NCBI RefSeq assembly: GCF_024138715.1
Contig: NZ_CP092074.1
Coordinates: 3,658,001 to 3,722,000, forward strand
Source: Emticicia sp. 21SJ11W-3
GTDB lineage: Bacteria > Bacteroidota > Bacteroidia > Cytophagales > Spirosomataceae
Direction of reading: 5' to 3'
DNA: 64,000 nucleotides
Position numbers and translations under genes: made by a program. Under the pieces are notes generated by a model. It did no database searches and was not told where the DNA came from. It saw nothing but the letters and a program-made list of their open reading frames with translations. Positions 1 through 8,472 of this stretch are shown in pieces. Numbering within the stretch: position 1 is the first letter of the stretch; each line of letters starts with the position of its first letter.

Positions 1-164
1 TCGCCATCAGTAACCACCTCCAGCCTTAGCACTCCGTGCGTTGACGGGTGCTGAGGCCCCAGATTCAGAATCATCTCTTCCGACTTCAGGTTTTCAGGCT
101 TATACTTATTGGGCTCTGACTCCGTCAGGTTATCGGGGCGGTATTTATATTGTATATTGTTCAA
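1..164 (-). CDS. nuoD: NADH-quinone oxidoreductase subunit D, N-terminal part (cut by window edge)
   Basis: The minus strand encodes the hallmark NuoD start region, [14 protein letters not shown] followed by [10 protein letters not shown], and then leaves the window. NuoD is the 49-kDa-type peripheral-arm subunit of respiratory complex I, near the quinone site. The start is uncertain. A TTG at 164 gives a leader beginning [13 protein letters not shown]. In-frame ATGs at 254 and 263 would add about 30 residues of unrecognised sequence, and an in-frame stop lies near 297. The upstream gene is a phosphodiester glycosidase rather than nuoC, so nuoD seems to open a separate piece of the complex I locus. 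Identity is very sure; the start is not. Confidence 0.88.
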   Translation of the reverse strand, partial: MNNIQYKYRPDNLTESEPNKYKPENLKSEEMILNLGPQHPSTHGVLRLEVVTDG

Positions 165-254
165 AATGCAATTATGAAAATGTAAATTGTCAAACGTTGT
201 AGGTTCAAAATTCTGAACTGCTACGGCAAATTCGGTAATTCCGGGTTCAACCAT

Positions 255-275
255 GAGCCACATGCCATGCGGCTC
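255..275 (-). other. Inverted repeat in the nuoD leader
   Basis: GAGCC.CATG and CATG.GGCTC arms form a nearly perfect 21-base palindrome, about 30 bases past the stop of the glycosidase gene and upstream of nuoD. It covers the alternative ATG at 263. It could be a weak intercistronic hairpin or an operator. It has no T-run, so it is not an obvious terminator. Confidence 0.35.
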
Positions 276-304
276 TACCTGATTCAGCGGTTTTTAATGC
301 CGCC

Positions 305-1186
305 TCACTTCTTCAAAATTACGAAAATATTGCTTACAGACCGTTCTCCGGCATGGTCAAATATTTTATTGTCAGACGGGTAATTAACCACACCGTTTTC
401 AGGTTGCCCCTCAATATACATGGTAGTAGAACCTCCCCCGTCAAAATTAACAGCATCCTTGCATTTTAATGCTTTGGTAAGAGCCGTTAATTCGTGGAGC
501 GTCATACCATGCGACTCCTTGCTGCGGCCATCAACGGTTATTAAAAGTAACTTTTTATCGGTGGTTATACAGGCGCAGGTTCTGGGATGGCGATTGTCGT
601 TAAAAGATGTTTTCTCCAGTTTTACGGCTTCGCCATCAGCTAATAATAAAGGCCCGGTTAGCAGCACATTTTCAGCAGGCAGGCTTTTCTCCCAACCCGG
701 TGTAAGCCCACCTTTCAAAATTTTCACACGGTTACGATGAATAACAACCGCCGCAATCACATTTCTGGGCAAGCGTGCCACATTGGCCACCCGGGTAGTG
801 TCTATTACACGGCCATCAATTTTCAGGTAATCAACTGCGCCACCGTTTTTCATATCAAAGAATCCGGCGTTTACTGCTGCCAATGCTCCGCTTTTTGCTG
901 CCAGCTGGCTGGTAGGTAAAAGCAATCGTCTGGCGGTGGTATCCGTCTTTTTTTCATCTGCGGCCACAAAACCAAACCTGACCTTCTTATTTTTCTGTTT
1001 ACTTTCCAGCACGTTTATCATCTGGCTGGTACCCATCAGGTTTTTATCATTAAAATGGTAGTTTTTCCAGACAACGCCATGGCCTAAATTCAGGGTTTTC
1101 CAGGGGGTTGCATTTAGGTTAAGAGAGTCTTTCTGTGCGTAGCAAATCTGTGTAAACAGTAAAAGGCCAAGGATTTTTTTATACAT
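305..1186 (-). CDS. Secreted phosphodiester glycosidase (NAGPA/DUF2233 family)
   Basis: A 293-residue protein with a typical signal peptide (MYKKILGLLLFTQICYA, then QKDS), so probably periplasmic or exported. The body carries the motifs of the phosphodiester glycosidase domain named after N-acetylglucosamine-1-phosphodiester alpha-N-acetylglucosaminidase: VNAGFFD near residue 107, a VDGRS segment near 220, FDGGGSTTMY near 248 and a C-terminal GERSVSN. Family members hydrolyse sugar-phosphodiesters; a role on cell-wall or exopolysaccharide phosphodiesters is inference. It is divergent from the DNA glycosylase gene with about 30 bases between starts, and nuoD follows downstream after a short gap. 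Confidence 0.85.
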   Translation of the reverse strand: MYKKILGLLLFTQICYAQKDSLNLNATPWKTLNLGHGVVWKNYHFNDKNLMGTSQMINVLESKQKNKKVRFGFVAADEKKTDTTARRLLLPTSQLAAKSGALAAVNAGFFDMKNGGAVDYLKIDGRVIDTTRVANVARLPRNVIAAVVIHRNRVKILKGGLTPGWEKSLPAENVLLTGPLLLADGEAVKLEKTSFNDNRHPRTCACITTDKKLLLITVDGRSKESHGMTLHELTALTKALKCKDAVNFDGGGSTTMYIEGQPENGVVNYPSDNKIFDHAGERSVSNIFVILKK

Positions 1187-1215
1187 TTGAAGGTATTATT
1201 TTGCCAAAAGTACTG

Positions 1216-1818
1216 ATGCAGGACATTCTTCCCAAAGAATTTTTCGAAAAATATGACACCCTCTCGCTGGCTCGTCATCTGCTTGGCTGCACATTGGTGC
1301 ACAACAGCCCTGAAGGCCTCACAGCGGGCATCATTGTAGAGACAGAGGCGTATCTGCAAAACGACCCCGCCTGCCACGCCTACCGGAAGAAAACCCCCAG
1401 AAATGCGGCCATGTTTGAAAAACCGGGTATATCCTACGTCTATTTTATTTATGGTGTTTACCATTGTTTTAACATTGTAAGTGGCCAAAAAGACACCGGC
1501 GAAGCGGTGTTAATCAGAGCGCTTGAGCCTGTGGATGGAATAGAACTGATGCAGCAAAGAAGAGGAACCACCCAACTGAAAAACCTTTGCAGCGGCCCGG
1601 GCAAGCTGGTAACGGCTATGGGTATTAACCGCGACTTTAATTTTTTACCCGTTTACAGCCACCATTTTTATTGTCTGCCGCCCAAAGATGAAAACCCTGA
1701 AATTGTAACCACCACACGCATTGGTATTACCCGGGGAGCCGATTTGCTCTACCGATTCTACCTGAAAGGCAACCAGTTTGTGAGCAAAATAGTAAAGGAG
1801 AAGCCCGCTGCCCCATAG
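1216..1818 (+). CDS. DNA-3-methyladenine glycosylase (AAG/MPG family)
   Basis: About 200 residues, the usual length of bacterial AAG-type glycosylases, which excise alkylated purines and hypoxanthine to start base excision repair. Visible signatures are LARHLLG, the VETEAY segment containing the catalytic glutamate, the YVYFIYGVYHCFN segment that forms the base-flipping pocket, and a C-terminal RIGITRGAD. The ATG at 1216 is preferred over an in-frame TTG at 1201. That TTG is part of a TATTATTTTG stretch resembling a Bacteroidota -7 box, so transcription probably begins just before 1216. Confidence 0.92.
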   Translation: MQDILPKEFFEKYDTLSLARHLLGCTLVHNSPEGLTAGIIVETEAYLQNDPACHAYRKKTPRNAAMFEKPGISYVYFIYGVYHCFNIVSGQKDTGEAVLIRALEPVDGIELMQQRRGTTQLKNLCSGPGKLVTAMGINRDFNFLPVYSHHFYCLPPKDENPEIVTTTRIGITRGADLLYRFYLKGNQFVSKIVKEKPAAP

Positions 1819-1920
1819 TGCATTGCTCAAATTATGTCAGTTTTTCGGTGTCCATTTAAAATTTCTTCGATAAATTGCCGTCCTGATTAATTTTCGGCGT
1901 TTATTGCCCGGAAAGACATA

Positions 1921-3390
1921 ATGAATATGAATTTTAAAGAGCATATATCAAACGAACCCATTTTTGAAACCATTGCACAGGCGGCCACCGAGTTAGGGCT
2001 GGATGCATACGTGATTGGCGGATACGTGCGCGATTTGATATTGAACCGCCCCAATAAAGATATAGATGTGGTTTGCCTGGGTAGCGGAATAGGTCTGGCA
2101 GAAAGAGTGGCCTCTAAATTAGGAGATAATATCCACGTTAATTATTTCAAGCATTTCGGCACGGCACAAATCAGATTAAACGACCTTGAAATTGAGTTTG
2201 TTGGCGCCAGAAAAGAATCTTACAGTGCCGACTCACGCAAGCCTGCCGTAGAAGACGGAACGCTGGAAGACGACCAGAACCGCCGCGACTTTACCATCAA
2301 CTCACTGGGCATATCATTAAACAGGAAGGACTTCGGGCAACTGATAGACCCTTTTGGTGGTGTAGAAGACATCAGAAAGAAAAATATCCGTACGCCCCTT
2401 AACCCCGAAGTAACTTTCTCTGACGACCCCCTGCGCATGATGCGTGCCATCCGCTTTGCTTCTCAACTGGGTTTTGACATTGAAGGCAGCACCTTTGATG
2501 CCATTGCGGCCATGAAAGACCGCATCAGTATTGTTTCGCAGGAGCGTATCACCGACGAACTCAACAAGATTGTACTGTCTAAAACGCCGTCTTACGGCTT
2601 TAAGCTGCTATTTTATGCAGGCCTTTTGCAGATAATATTCCCCGAATTCTGCGAGTTGCAAGGGGTAGAAACACAAGACGGCAAAGGGCATAAAGATAAC
2701 TTTTACCACACGTTGCAGGTGTTGGATAACGTGGCCGTAAAATCGAATGATTTGTGGTTGCGCTGGGCTGCTATTCTGCACGATATTGCCAAACCGGCTA
2801 CCAAACGCTTTCACCCCAAGGTGGGCTGGACCTTCCACGGGCATGAAGAGCTGGGTTCAAAAATGACCCCGGGTATTTTCCGTAAGCTGAAACTGCCGCT
2901 GGATGCCAAAATGAAAATGGTAAAAAAGCTGGTACGGCTACACCTGCGCCCTATTGCGCTGGCCAAAGATGGCGTTACAGACTCTGCCTTAAGGCGACTT
3001 TTATTTGAAGCAGGCGACGACATAGAAGCCTTGATGATTTTGTGCCGGGCAGATATTACTTCTAAAGACCCCAACCGCGTACGCCGGTATCTGGGCAATT
3101 TCGACAAGGTGGAGGAATCGTTAATCGAACTGGAAGCCAAAGACAAACTTCGTAATTTTCAGCCGGTTATTACCGGTGAAATAATTATGGAAGTGTTTGA
3201 TCTGAAGCCCTCACGCGAAGTGGGTCTTATAAAAGTGGCTATCAGAGAGGCCATTCTGGAAGGAACCGTCATAAATGAATTTGACACGGCTTATGATTTT
3301 ATGCTGGCCGAAGGAGAACGGTTAAACCTGCGCCCTGTAAAAAATAAAGAGGAAATGAGAGCAGCTTTGCAAACAGAATACACCCCGTAA
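1921..3390 (+). CDS. cca: CCA tRNA nucleotidyltransferase with HD domain
   Basis: A 489-residue class II nucleotidyltransferase. The N-terminal head has GGYVRD near residue 34 and the metal-binding DIDVV near 47. RRDFTINSLG sits near 120 and the RNA-binding neck/body follows (DPLRMMRAIRFASQLGF). An HD phosphohydrolase domain starts near residue 265, with HDIAKP around 286. The enzyme adds or repairs the 3' CCA of tRNAs. The family also includes poly(A) polymerases; the one-domain-plus-HD layout is the usual Bacteroidota tRNA form. Two ATGs (1921 and 1927) are both possible. The neighbouring gene is convergent, six bases away. Confidence 0.93.
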   Translation: MNMNFKEHISNEPIFETIAQAATELGLDAYVIGGYVRDLILNRPNKDIDVVCLGSGIGLAERVASKLGDNIHVNYFKHFGTAQIRLNDLEIEFVGARKESYSADSRKPAVEDGTLEDDQNRRDFTINSLGISLNRKDFGQLIDPFGGVEDIRKKNIRTPLNPEVTFSDDPLRMMRAIRFASQLGFDIEGSTFDAIAAMKDRISIVSQERITDELNKIVLSKTPSYGFKLLFYAGLLQIIFPEFCELQGVETQDGKGHKDNFYHTLQVLDNVAVKSNDLWLRWAAILHDIAKPATKRFHPKVGWTFHGHEELGSKMTPGIFRKLKLPLDAKMKMVKKLVRLHLRPIALAKDGVTDSALRRLLFEAGDDIEALMILCRADITSKDPNRVRRYLGNFDKVEESLIELEAKDKLRNFQPVITGEIIMEVFDLKPSREVGLIKVAIREAILEGTVINEFDTAYDFMLAEGERLNLRPVKNKEEMRAALQTEYTP

Positions 3391-3395
3391 GCTTG

Positions 3396-4667
3396 TTAGC
3401 GCTTTAGTATTTCTATACCCACATGGCATTGCAGGCATCTCTTTTGGGTACAGAAATGATTATAAAGTTCAATACCCGCCTGGGCATCAAAAGCAGTGGT
3501 AATGCTTTGGCCCAGTTGTTTCCACATATCAATAATGTGATTACTTTCAGCCGGAAACGACTCCAGAAAAGCCACGGCCCTATCCATATATGCCTGATTA
3601 TCGGTTTTCTGCGCATAACACGCCAGCAGGGGTATAACCGTATTGATGAGCAGTATATCTACCGAGCCCTTGCCTAAGCCATTGTTACGGCGTGCGGCTT
3701 TTTTACTGAAATGATAGTGATCTTGCCAGTAGGCCGACTGCTCTACCTGTAAAGCCTTTCTCAGTTCATCTACTGACCCGGTTTGAGTAAACAAAGAGAA
3801 AAAACTTTGCTGGCTGGTAATGAGCTTTGCAAGTTGAGCGATTCTGATGGTGGGGAAATTGGCAGGTCTGGTTCGCAGCAATTTCCATTCATGCGCCTGC
3901 AACTGTTGTTCTTTTAAAGAAAACTTGGCGGCAAAGAAATCAAACTCGCGGGTAAGTTTTTCAGAGTATTCGTCTACCTCTACCAAAAACCCGGCCTGCC
4001 CAAAAAGCATGGCTTCAATCTGTAGCAAGTTATCGCGGTGTTTCCGGAGCACCTTCAGGGGCAGGTTTTGTGCCAGCCTCAGAAAAGCCTCTGAGTTTAG
4101 CTTGAAACCAAAGTTTTTAGCCAGTAGCTGGTAGGTAGTTTCTTCCCAGTCGCCGTGGTTCTGGTCAAGCAATTCCTCAATACCTTTGGCTTTTTGCATC
4201 AGCCGTCTGGTAAGGGCTTTGTCGAAAGTGGTAATTTTAGCCAGGTCAGAAACCCCTGCAAACTGCCCCGCGCAGGGTATTACACTTTTGTTACTCAGTA
4301 GCAACTGGTACCTGTCTAACAATGCGCTATCGGTAATAGTTTTCAGTTCCAGCGTGGGTATTTCGCTGCCGTCGGCTCTTAAAATGGGCTTGTCGCTTTC
4401 CCAAACCACATGCAGAATTACGTTATTATAGGCCTTGTCTGACTGATGCTGATGTATGTTCCAGTCAGATGCCCGCAGATGCATTTCTACATTGCCAGCC
4501 CATTCAATTTCACCAATCAGCACCCGTGCCTGCAGAAAATCCGGCCCGGCATCTGTATTCAGCATGCCGGTTTTTAGCACCTTCAGAGGTTCATCTTTGG
4601 TTGTCAGCAGCAAAGAAGTCTTAAATTGTTGAAATTGCCACAGGTAGTGAATAAACGATTCTGTCAT
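3396..4667 (-). CDS. DUF2851 family protein
   Basis: A conserved Bacteroidota family of unknown function. The sequence shows the family-typical opening MTESFIHYLWQFQQF, then GMLNTDAGPDFLQARVLIG and EWAGNVEMHLRASDWNIHQH, and a C-terminal pair of cysteines (CTQKRCLQCHVG). The ATG at 4667 is chosen over an in-frame TTG at 4685 because family members begin at MTE. The gene follows pyrF on the same strand with about 30 bases between them, so the two are probably co-transcribed. No catalytic role can be assigned from the sequence, although the early conserved acidic/histidine segment recalls nuclease-like cores. Confidence 0.85.
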   Translation of the reverse strand: MTESFIHYLWQFQQFKTSLLLTTKDEPLKVLKTGMLNTDAGPDFLQARVLIGEIEWAGNVEMHLRASDWNIHQHQSDKAYNNVILHVVWESDKPILRADGSEIPTLELKTITDSALLDRYQLLLSNKSVIPCAGQFAGVSDLAKITTFDKALTRRLMQKAKGIEELLDQNHGDWEETTYQLLAKNFGFKLNSEAFLRLAQNLPLKVLRKHRDNLLQIEAMLFGQAGFLVEVDEYSEKLTREFDFFAAKFSLKEQQLQAHEWKLLRTRPANFPTIRIAQLAKLITSQQSFFSLFTQTGSVDELRKALQVEQSAYWQDHYHFSKKAARRNNGLGKGSVDILLINTVIPLLACYAQKTDNQAYMDRAVAFLESFPAESNHIIDMWKQLGQSITTAFDAQAGIELYNHFCTQKRCLQCHVGIEILKR

Positions 4668-4696
4668 GGTTTTTTTGAAAAACAAGACCCAATATA

Positions 4697-5533
4697 TCAG
4701 ATTAATTCATTTAGATACTGCTCCATTTCCTGTTGTACTTTTCTGGCCTCAAGTGCCGCAACATCGGCAAAATCAGTTCCGTCTGAGGCATAAATAATGG
4801 CCCTGGCCGAATTGACCAATAGCCCGCACTGGCTATTCATACCATAGCGCGACACTTCTTCCAGGCTACCGCCCTGCGCACCTACACCCGGCACCAGCAG
4901 AAAATGTTCTGGCACAATTTTACGTATTTCGGCCAGTTTATCAGCCTGGGTTGCCCCTACTACATACATCATGGCGTCACTATTGCCCCACTCCTGCGAC
5001 TTCTCCAATACACGTTCAAACAAAGCCTTGCGCGTGCCGCCTGCTTCTACTGTCAGGTGCTGAAAATCATTGCTACCTACATTAGACGTTAATGCCAGCA
5101 GAATAACCCACTTACCCGGAAACGCCAGAAATGGCTGCACGGAGTCGCGCCCCATGTAAGGCGCTACGGTTACCGAGTCAAAATCAAAACCAGACGAACT
5201 TTTATCAAAAAAAGTGCGGGCATACAACTCAGATGTATTACCAATATCGCCCCGTTTGGCGTCTGCAATGGTAAAACATTCCTTCGGTATATACTCCATC
5301 GTTTTTTGCAGACTCTCCCATCCTTTCACGCCCATAGCCTCGTAAAAAGCAATATTGGGTTTATATGCTACGGCGTAGCGGGCAGTTGCGTCTATTATCT
5401 GGCGGTTAAATTCAAAAACAGGGTCATTGGTTTTTAACAAATGCGCCGGAATCTTCTTCAAGTCGGTATCAAGCCCCACACATAAATAGGATTTCTTCTG
5501 AAGAATCTGGTCGAAAAGCTCTTTTTTTGTCAT
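4697..5533 (-). CDS. pyrF: Orotidine 5'-phosphate decarboxylase (type 2)
   Basis: A 278-residue enzyme, the length of type 2 PyrF rather than the roughly 230-residue type 1. It decarboxylates OMP to UMP, the last step of pyrimidine synthesis. Visible motifs are [13 protein letters not shown] near the N-terminus, the catalytic [10 protein letters not shown] near residue 89 (Asp-Lys-Asp arrangement) and the phosphate-binding [10 protein letters not shown] near 215. It lies upstream of the DUF2851 gene and is divergent from rfbC across 163 bases. Confidence 0.95.
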   Translation of the reverse strand: MTKKELFDQILQKKSYLCVGLDTDLKKIPAHLLKTNDPVFEFNRQIIDATARYAVAYKPNIAFYEAMGVKGWESLQKTMEYIPKECFTIADAKRGDIGNTSELYARTFFDKSSSGFDFDSVTVAPYMGRDSVQPFLAFPGKWVILLALTSNVGSNDFQHLTVEAGGTRKALFERVLEKSQEWGNSDAMMYVVGATQADKLAEIRKIVPEHFLLVPGVGAQGGSLEEVSRYGMNSQCGLLVNSARAIIYASDGTDFADVAALEARKVQQEMEQYLNELI

Positions 5534-5609
5534 ATTGAAAAAATTTTCTCAAATTTCTGTAATTCTGCTGATTTAATACAAAACAGAATAGAATTTATTC
5601 AGGAAATAT

Positions 5610-5617
5610 TATTTTTG
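5610..5617 (+). promoter_or_regulatory. Candidate -7 box for rfbC
   Basis: TATTTTTG matches the Bacteroidota TAnnTTTG consensus exactly and lies 79 bases before the rfbC ATG. No clear TTG is seen at the -33 spacing, so this is a moderate call. Confidence 0.45.
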
Positions 5618-5696
5618 CATAAATTATTCAGTTTACGGCTTTGTAACTACCTGCAACAACCGCGCGAACCTAATTAAAACACGAACATAATTTATA

Positions 5697-6227
5697 ATGG
5701 AGTTCAAACATACTTTTATTGAAGGTTTAATAGAAATTTATCCCCGTATTTTTGGCGACGAAAGGGGCTACTTTTTAGAGTCGTATCATAAAAAAAACTT
5801 TGCCGATAACGGCATTCCATTTGATTTCGTGCAAGACAATCAGTCATCTTCAACGGCCGGTGTTTTAAGAGGATTGCATTTTCAGAAAGAACCCTACGCG
5901 CAAGGCAAGCTGGTAAGAGTAATTACAGGCAAAGCGCTTGATGTGGCAGTTGATTTACGCCCCGGCTCCCCTACCTTTGGCAAGCATCAGAAATTTCTTC
6001 TCGATTCTGCCTTGCAAAACATGGTGTATATTCCAGCCGGATTTGCGCATGGTTTTCTGGCGCTTGAACCCTGCCTTTTTACCTATAAATGTACAAATTT
6101 CTATAATAAAGCCTCTGAAGGAGGGATTATCTGGAACGACCCTGACCTGGGCATTGACTGGGGCATTGAAAACCCGAATATATCTCAGAAAGACCTTGAG
6201 TTGCCTCGTTTGAAAGACATTTTCTAA
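5697..6227 (+). CDS. rfbC: dTDP-4-dehydrorhamnose 3,5-epimerase
   Basis: A 176-residue single-domain cupin of standard RmlC length. It has GDERGYFLESYH near residue 22, QDNQSSS, the catalytic-histidine segment GVLRGLHFQ near 60 and IPAGFAHGFLALE near 113. The enzyme epimerises dTDP-4-keto-6-deoxyglucose at C3 and C5 for dTDP-L-rhamnose. rmlA, rmlB and rmlD are not in the window, so the gene stands apart from its pathway partners. A strong bidirectional hairpin follows the stop. Confidence 0.95.
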   Translation: MEFKHTFIEGLIEIYPRIFGDERGYFLESYHKKNFADNGIPFDFVQDNQSSSTAGVLRGLHFQKEPYAQGKLVRVITGKALDVAVDLRPGSPTFGKHQKFLLDSALQNMVYIPAGFAHGFLALEPCLFTYKCTNFYNKASEGGIIWNDPDLGIDWGIENPNISQKDLELPRLKDIF

Positions 6228-6247
6228 ACCGAAGGCTGAAAAACACT

Positions 6248-6299
6248 AAAAAGCAAATCCCCGAAGAATGCCTTGCTATCTTTCGGGGATTTGCTTTTT
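6248..6299. terminator. Bidirectional terminator between rfbC and the LpxH-like gene
   Basis: An 18-base perfect inverted repeat (6248-6265 with 6282-6299) has a GC-rich core (TCCCCGAA/TTCGGGGA) and A/T runs at both outer ends. It serves both convergent genes. Confidence 0.9.
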
Positions 6300-6314
6300 A
6301 TCTTTCGCTTGTAT

Positions 6315-7118
6315 TCAATCCTTTGGCTTAAACTGTGTCAGTGTTACATCATTGCCATCAAATACGGCGTAGCTGTTATACCATATCCAGTCACCCAGAT
6401 TTATGTATCTGGCAGTTGGGGTCAGTTGTATGTCTGCCATGGTATGCCTGTGCCCATAAATATAAAAATCATGATGCTCTTTTGCTTCTACTGCTTTTGA
6501 GTACCCCACCAGATGTTCTCTGTCGTCGCCCAGGTATTGCTCCGGCTTTCTTTTTTTGCGCCAGCTGAACTTGGTCCAGATATACCCCAGATACATGCCC
6601 AGATTAGCCGGCATTATGTAATTAAATAAAAAGCGTGGCAGTTTTCCTTCAAAAATAACCTGTAGCACCTTATAGCCGTAGTCGCCTTTGCCCAGGCCGT
6701 CGCCATGCGCAATCAGAAACTTCTTATCGTTAAAAACAAAAGTGCGGGGTCTTCTGATGGTCTGAATGTTTAGTTCGGTTTCAAAATAATCGGTCATCCA
6801 CATATCGCGGTTGCCCAGAAAAACAATAATTTCAATACCGGCATCAGAAAGTTCGGCCAGCTTGCCCAGAAAACGCACATACCCTTTGGGTACCACGCGT
6901 TTGTACTCAAACCAGAAATCGAACAAATCGCCTACCAGAAAAATAACTCCGGCGTCATGCCTGATACGCTCCAGCCAGGCAAGCAGAAGTTTTTCCCGGG
7001 TAAGGCTATCCTGATGAGAGGGAGCTCCGAGATGAAAATCAGAAGCAAAGTATATCTTCTTTCCGGGTTGTAAGATTCTATTCAAGCCTGTATGGTCGGG
7101 GTTCAGAATGAAATACAA
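6315..7118 (-). CDS. lpxH: UDP-2,3-diacylglucosamine diphosphatase (LpxH-like)
   Basis: A calcineurin-like metallophosphoesterase with the full motif series: DFHLG, GDLFDFW, GNRDMW (the GNRD form typical of LpxH), AHGDG and GHRHT. LpxH removes UMP from UDP-2,3-diacylglucosamine in lipid A synthesis on the cytoplasmic membrane face. The region around residues 150-190 (FLFNYIMPANLGMYLGYIWTKFSWRKKRK) is hydrophobic then basic, as expected of the lipid-binding lid. No ATG precedes the first motif. TTG at 7118 and TTG at 7085 (giving MNRILQPGKKIYF) are both possible; the latter matches usual protein length better. A general phosphoesterase role cannot be excluded. Confidence 0.8.
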   Translation of the reverse strand: MYFILNPDHTGLNRILQPGKKIYFASDFHLGAPSHQDSLTREKLLLAWLERIRHDAGVIFLVGDLFDFWFEYKRVVPKGYVRFLGKLAELSDAGIEIIVFLGNRDMWMTDYFETELNIQTIRRPRTFVFNDKKFLIAHGDGLGKGDYGYKVLQVIFEGKLPRFLFNYIMPANLGMYLGYIWTKFSWRKKRKPEQYLGDDREHLVGYSKAVEAKEHHDFYIYGHRHTMADIQLTPTARYINLGDWIWYNSYAVFDGNDVTLTQFKPKD

Positions 7119-7132
7119 AAACTATATTTTTG

Positions 7133-7140
7133 CAAAAATA
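7133..7140 (-). promoter_or_regulatory. Candidate -7 box for the LpxH-like gene
   Basis: On the minus strand this reads TATTTTTG, an exact TAnnTTTG. It lies 15 bases before the TTG at 7118, which would put the transcript start close to that codon and favours a start at 7118 or 7085. Confidence 0.45.
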
Positions 7141-7172
7141 CATATTTTATCAGGCTTTAATAAAATTTGGTT

Positions 7173-7201
7173 TTGTTAAAAATCTTCTTTCCTTATCTTT
7201 A
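7173..7201 (+). promoter_or_regulatory. Promoter of the CheY-like gene
   Basis: TTG (7173-7175), 18 bases, then TATCTTTA (7194-7201). This is close to the Bacteroidota TTG-N19-TAnnTTTG promoter with one mismatch in the -7 box, and about 28 bases of leader. Confidence 0.55.
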
Positions 7202-7236
7202 CACCAAAATAGCAGAGACCAAACTAAGAAATTCCT

Positions 7237-7614
7237 ATGCCATCTACAAAACGAGTGCTAATAGCCGAAGACAGTTCAGTTATTTTGAACCTGGCCAAAA
7301 AAATTCTTGAGTTTCAGAATTTTGAAATAACCTCAGTAAAAAACGGTGAACAAGTGATGCAATTGCTTGATAAAGAAGACTTTGACATACTTCTTCTTGA
7401 TATCAACATGCCAATAATGGACGGAATGGAGTGTATCAAGGCTATTCGTGAATTGAGTGACAAGAAAAAGGCGGATATTCCGGCCGTAGCTATTACCGGA
7501 AACGCTAAAAACTATACCGAAGAGGATTTCAAAAATGCCGGTTTCAACGACGCGCTCATGAAGCCGTTGAATTTTGACAAACTGGTAACGGTTGTAAAAG
7601 GTCTGACTGAATAA
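7237..7614 (+). CDS. Single-domain response regulator (CheY-like receiver)
   Basis: A 125-residue receiver domain with no output domain. It has the acidic pair E11-D12, the phospho-acceptor Asp55 in LLLDINMP, the threonine of AITGNA and the lysine of LMKP. Such proteins pass phosphate to other proteins or change partner binding. No kinase is adjacent. The nearest are the LytS-type pair at 18-20 kb and the PAS/HisKA kinase with Hpt protein at 62-64 kb; linking it to either is speculation. It appears monocistronic, with its own promoter. Confidence 0.92.
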   Translation: MPSTKRVLIAEDSSVILNLAKKILEFQNFEITSVKNGEQVMQLLDKEDFDILLLDINMPIMDGMECIKAIRELSDKKKADIPAVAITGNAKNYTEEDFKNAGFNDALMKPLNFDKLVTVVKGLTE

Positions 7615-7674
7615 TTCTAACGAGTTTATAATATTCCGGTAGCAATCTTTACGGGTTGCTACCGTATCACAGGC

Positions 7675-8448
7675 ATGCAGGTAACTTTTCTAGGAACAGG
7701 TACTTCAGCGGGTGTTCCCGTACTGACGTGTGGATGCGAGGTCTGTAATTCTTTAGATTTCAGAGACAAGCGTTTGCGGGTATCTGTCTGGATTGAAGTA
7801 AACGGCAAAAATTTTGTAATAGACACCGGCCCTGACTTCCGTCAACAAGCCCTGCGCGAGCGTATCCCCCGGCTCGATGCCATCATTTATACGCACGAAC
7901 ATAAAGACCATACAGCCGGGCTTGACGACGTGCGCCCCTATAACTACCTGCATGGCATTCGCCACCTGAATATTTACGGCCACCCCAGGGTGCTTAACCA
8001 ACTGAAACGTGAGTATGCTTACGCTTTCGACGACATCAAGTATCCGGGCGTTCCGCTTATTAATCTTAACGAAATCAGCCTGCAACCTTTTCAGATTGAG
8101 GGCATCTTCTTTACGCCGATAGAGGTGCTGCATCACCGCCTGCCCGTACTTGGTTTCCGTATAGGTGGCTTTACGTATATTACTGATGTAAACTACATTT
8201 CTGAACAGGAAATGGAGAAAATCTATGGGTCTGATGTGCTGGTGCTGGGCGCTTTGCAGCGTGAGCCTCACATTTCTCACTTTACACTGGGGCAGGCCAT
8301 AGAGGTAGCCCGGAAAATAAATGCCGGCACCACCTACCTTACGCACATAAGCCATAAAATGGGTCTGTATGCTGATGTAGAAGCAGAGCTGCCTCCCAAT
8401 ATCCATCTGGCCTATGACGGCCTCAAGCTGAAACTGCCGAACCCTTGA
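7675..8448 (+). CDS. MBL-fold metallohydrolase (PhnP-like)
   Basis: A 257-residue metallo-beta-lactamase-fold protein. The N-terminus FLGTGTSAGVPVLTCGCEVC is like PhnP, including the cysteines that bind a structural zinc there. The catalytic HEHKDH motif is near residue 74, with further ligands in DVNY near 165 and HISHK near 224. PhnP cleaves 5-phosphoribosyl 1,2-cyclic phosphate, but no phn genes are seen nearby, so the real substrate is open. The next gene starts 25 bases after the stop on the same strand. Confidence 0.85.
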   Translation: MQVTFLGTGTSAGVPVLTCGCEVCNSLDFRDKRLRVSVWIEVNGKNFVIDTGPDFRQQALRERIPRLDAIIYTHEHKDHTAGLDDVRPYNYLHGIRHLNIYGHPRVLNQLKREYAYAFDDIKYPGVPLINLNEISLQPFQIEGIFFTPIEVLHHRLPVLGFRIGGFTYITDVNYISEQEMEKIYGSDVLVLGALQREPHISHFTLGQAIEVARKINAGTTYLTHISHKMGLYADVEAELPPNIHLAYDGLKLKLPNP

Positions 8449-8472
8449 TACCTGAATTTTGTTTCTATCATT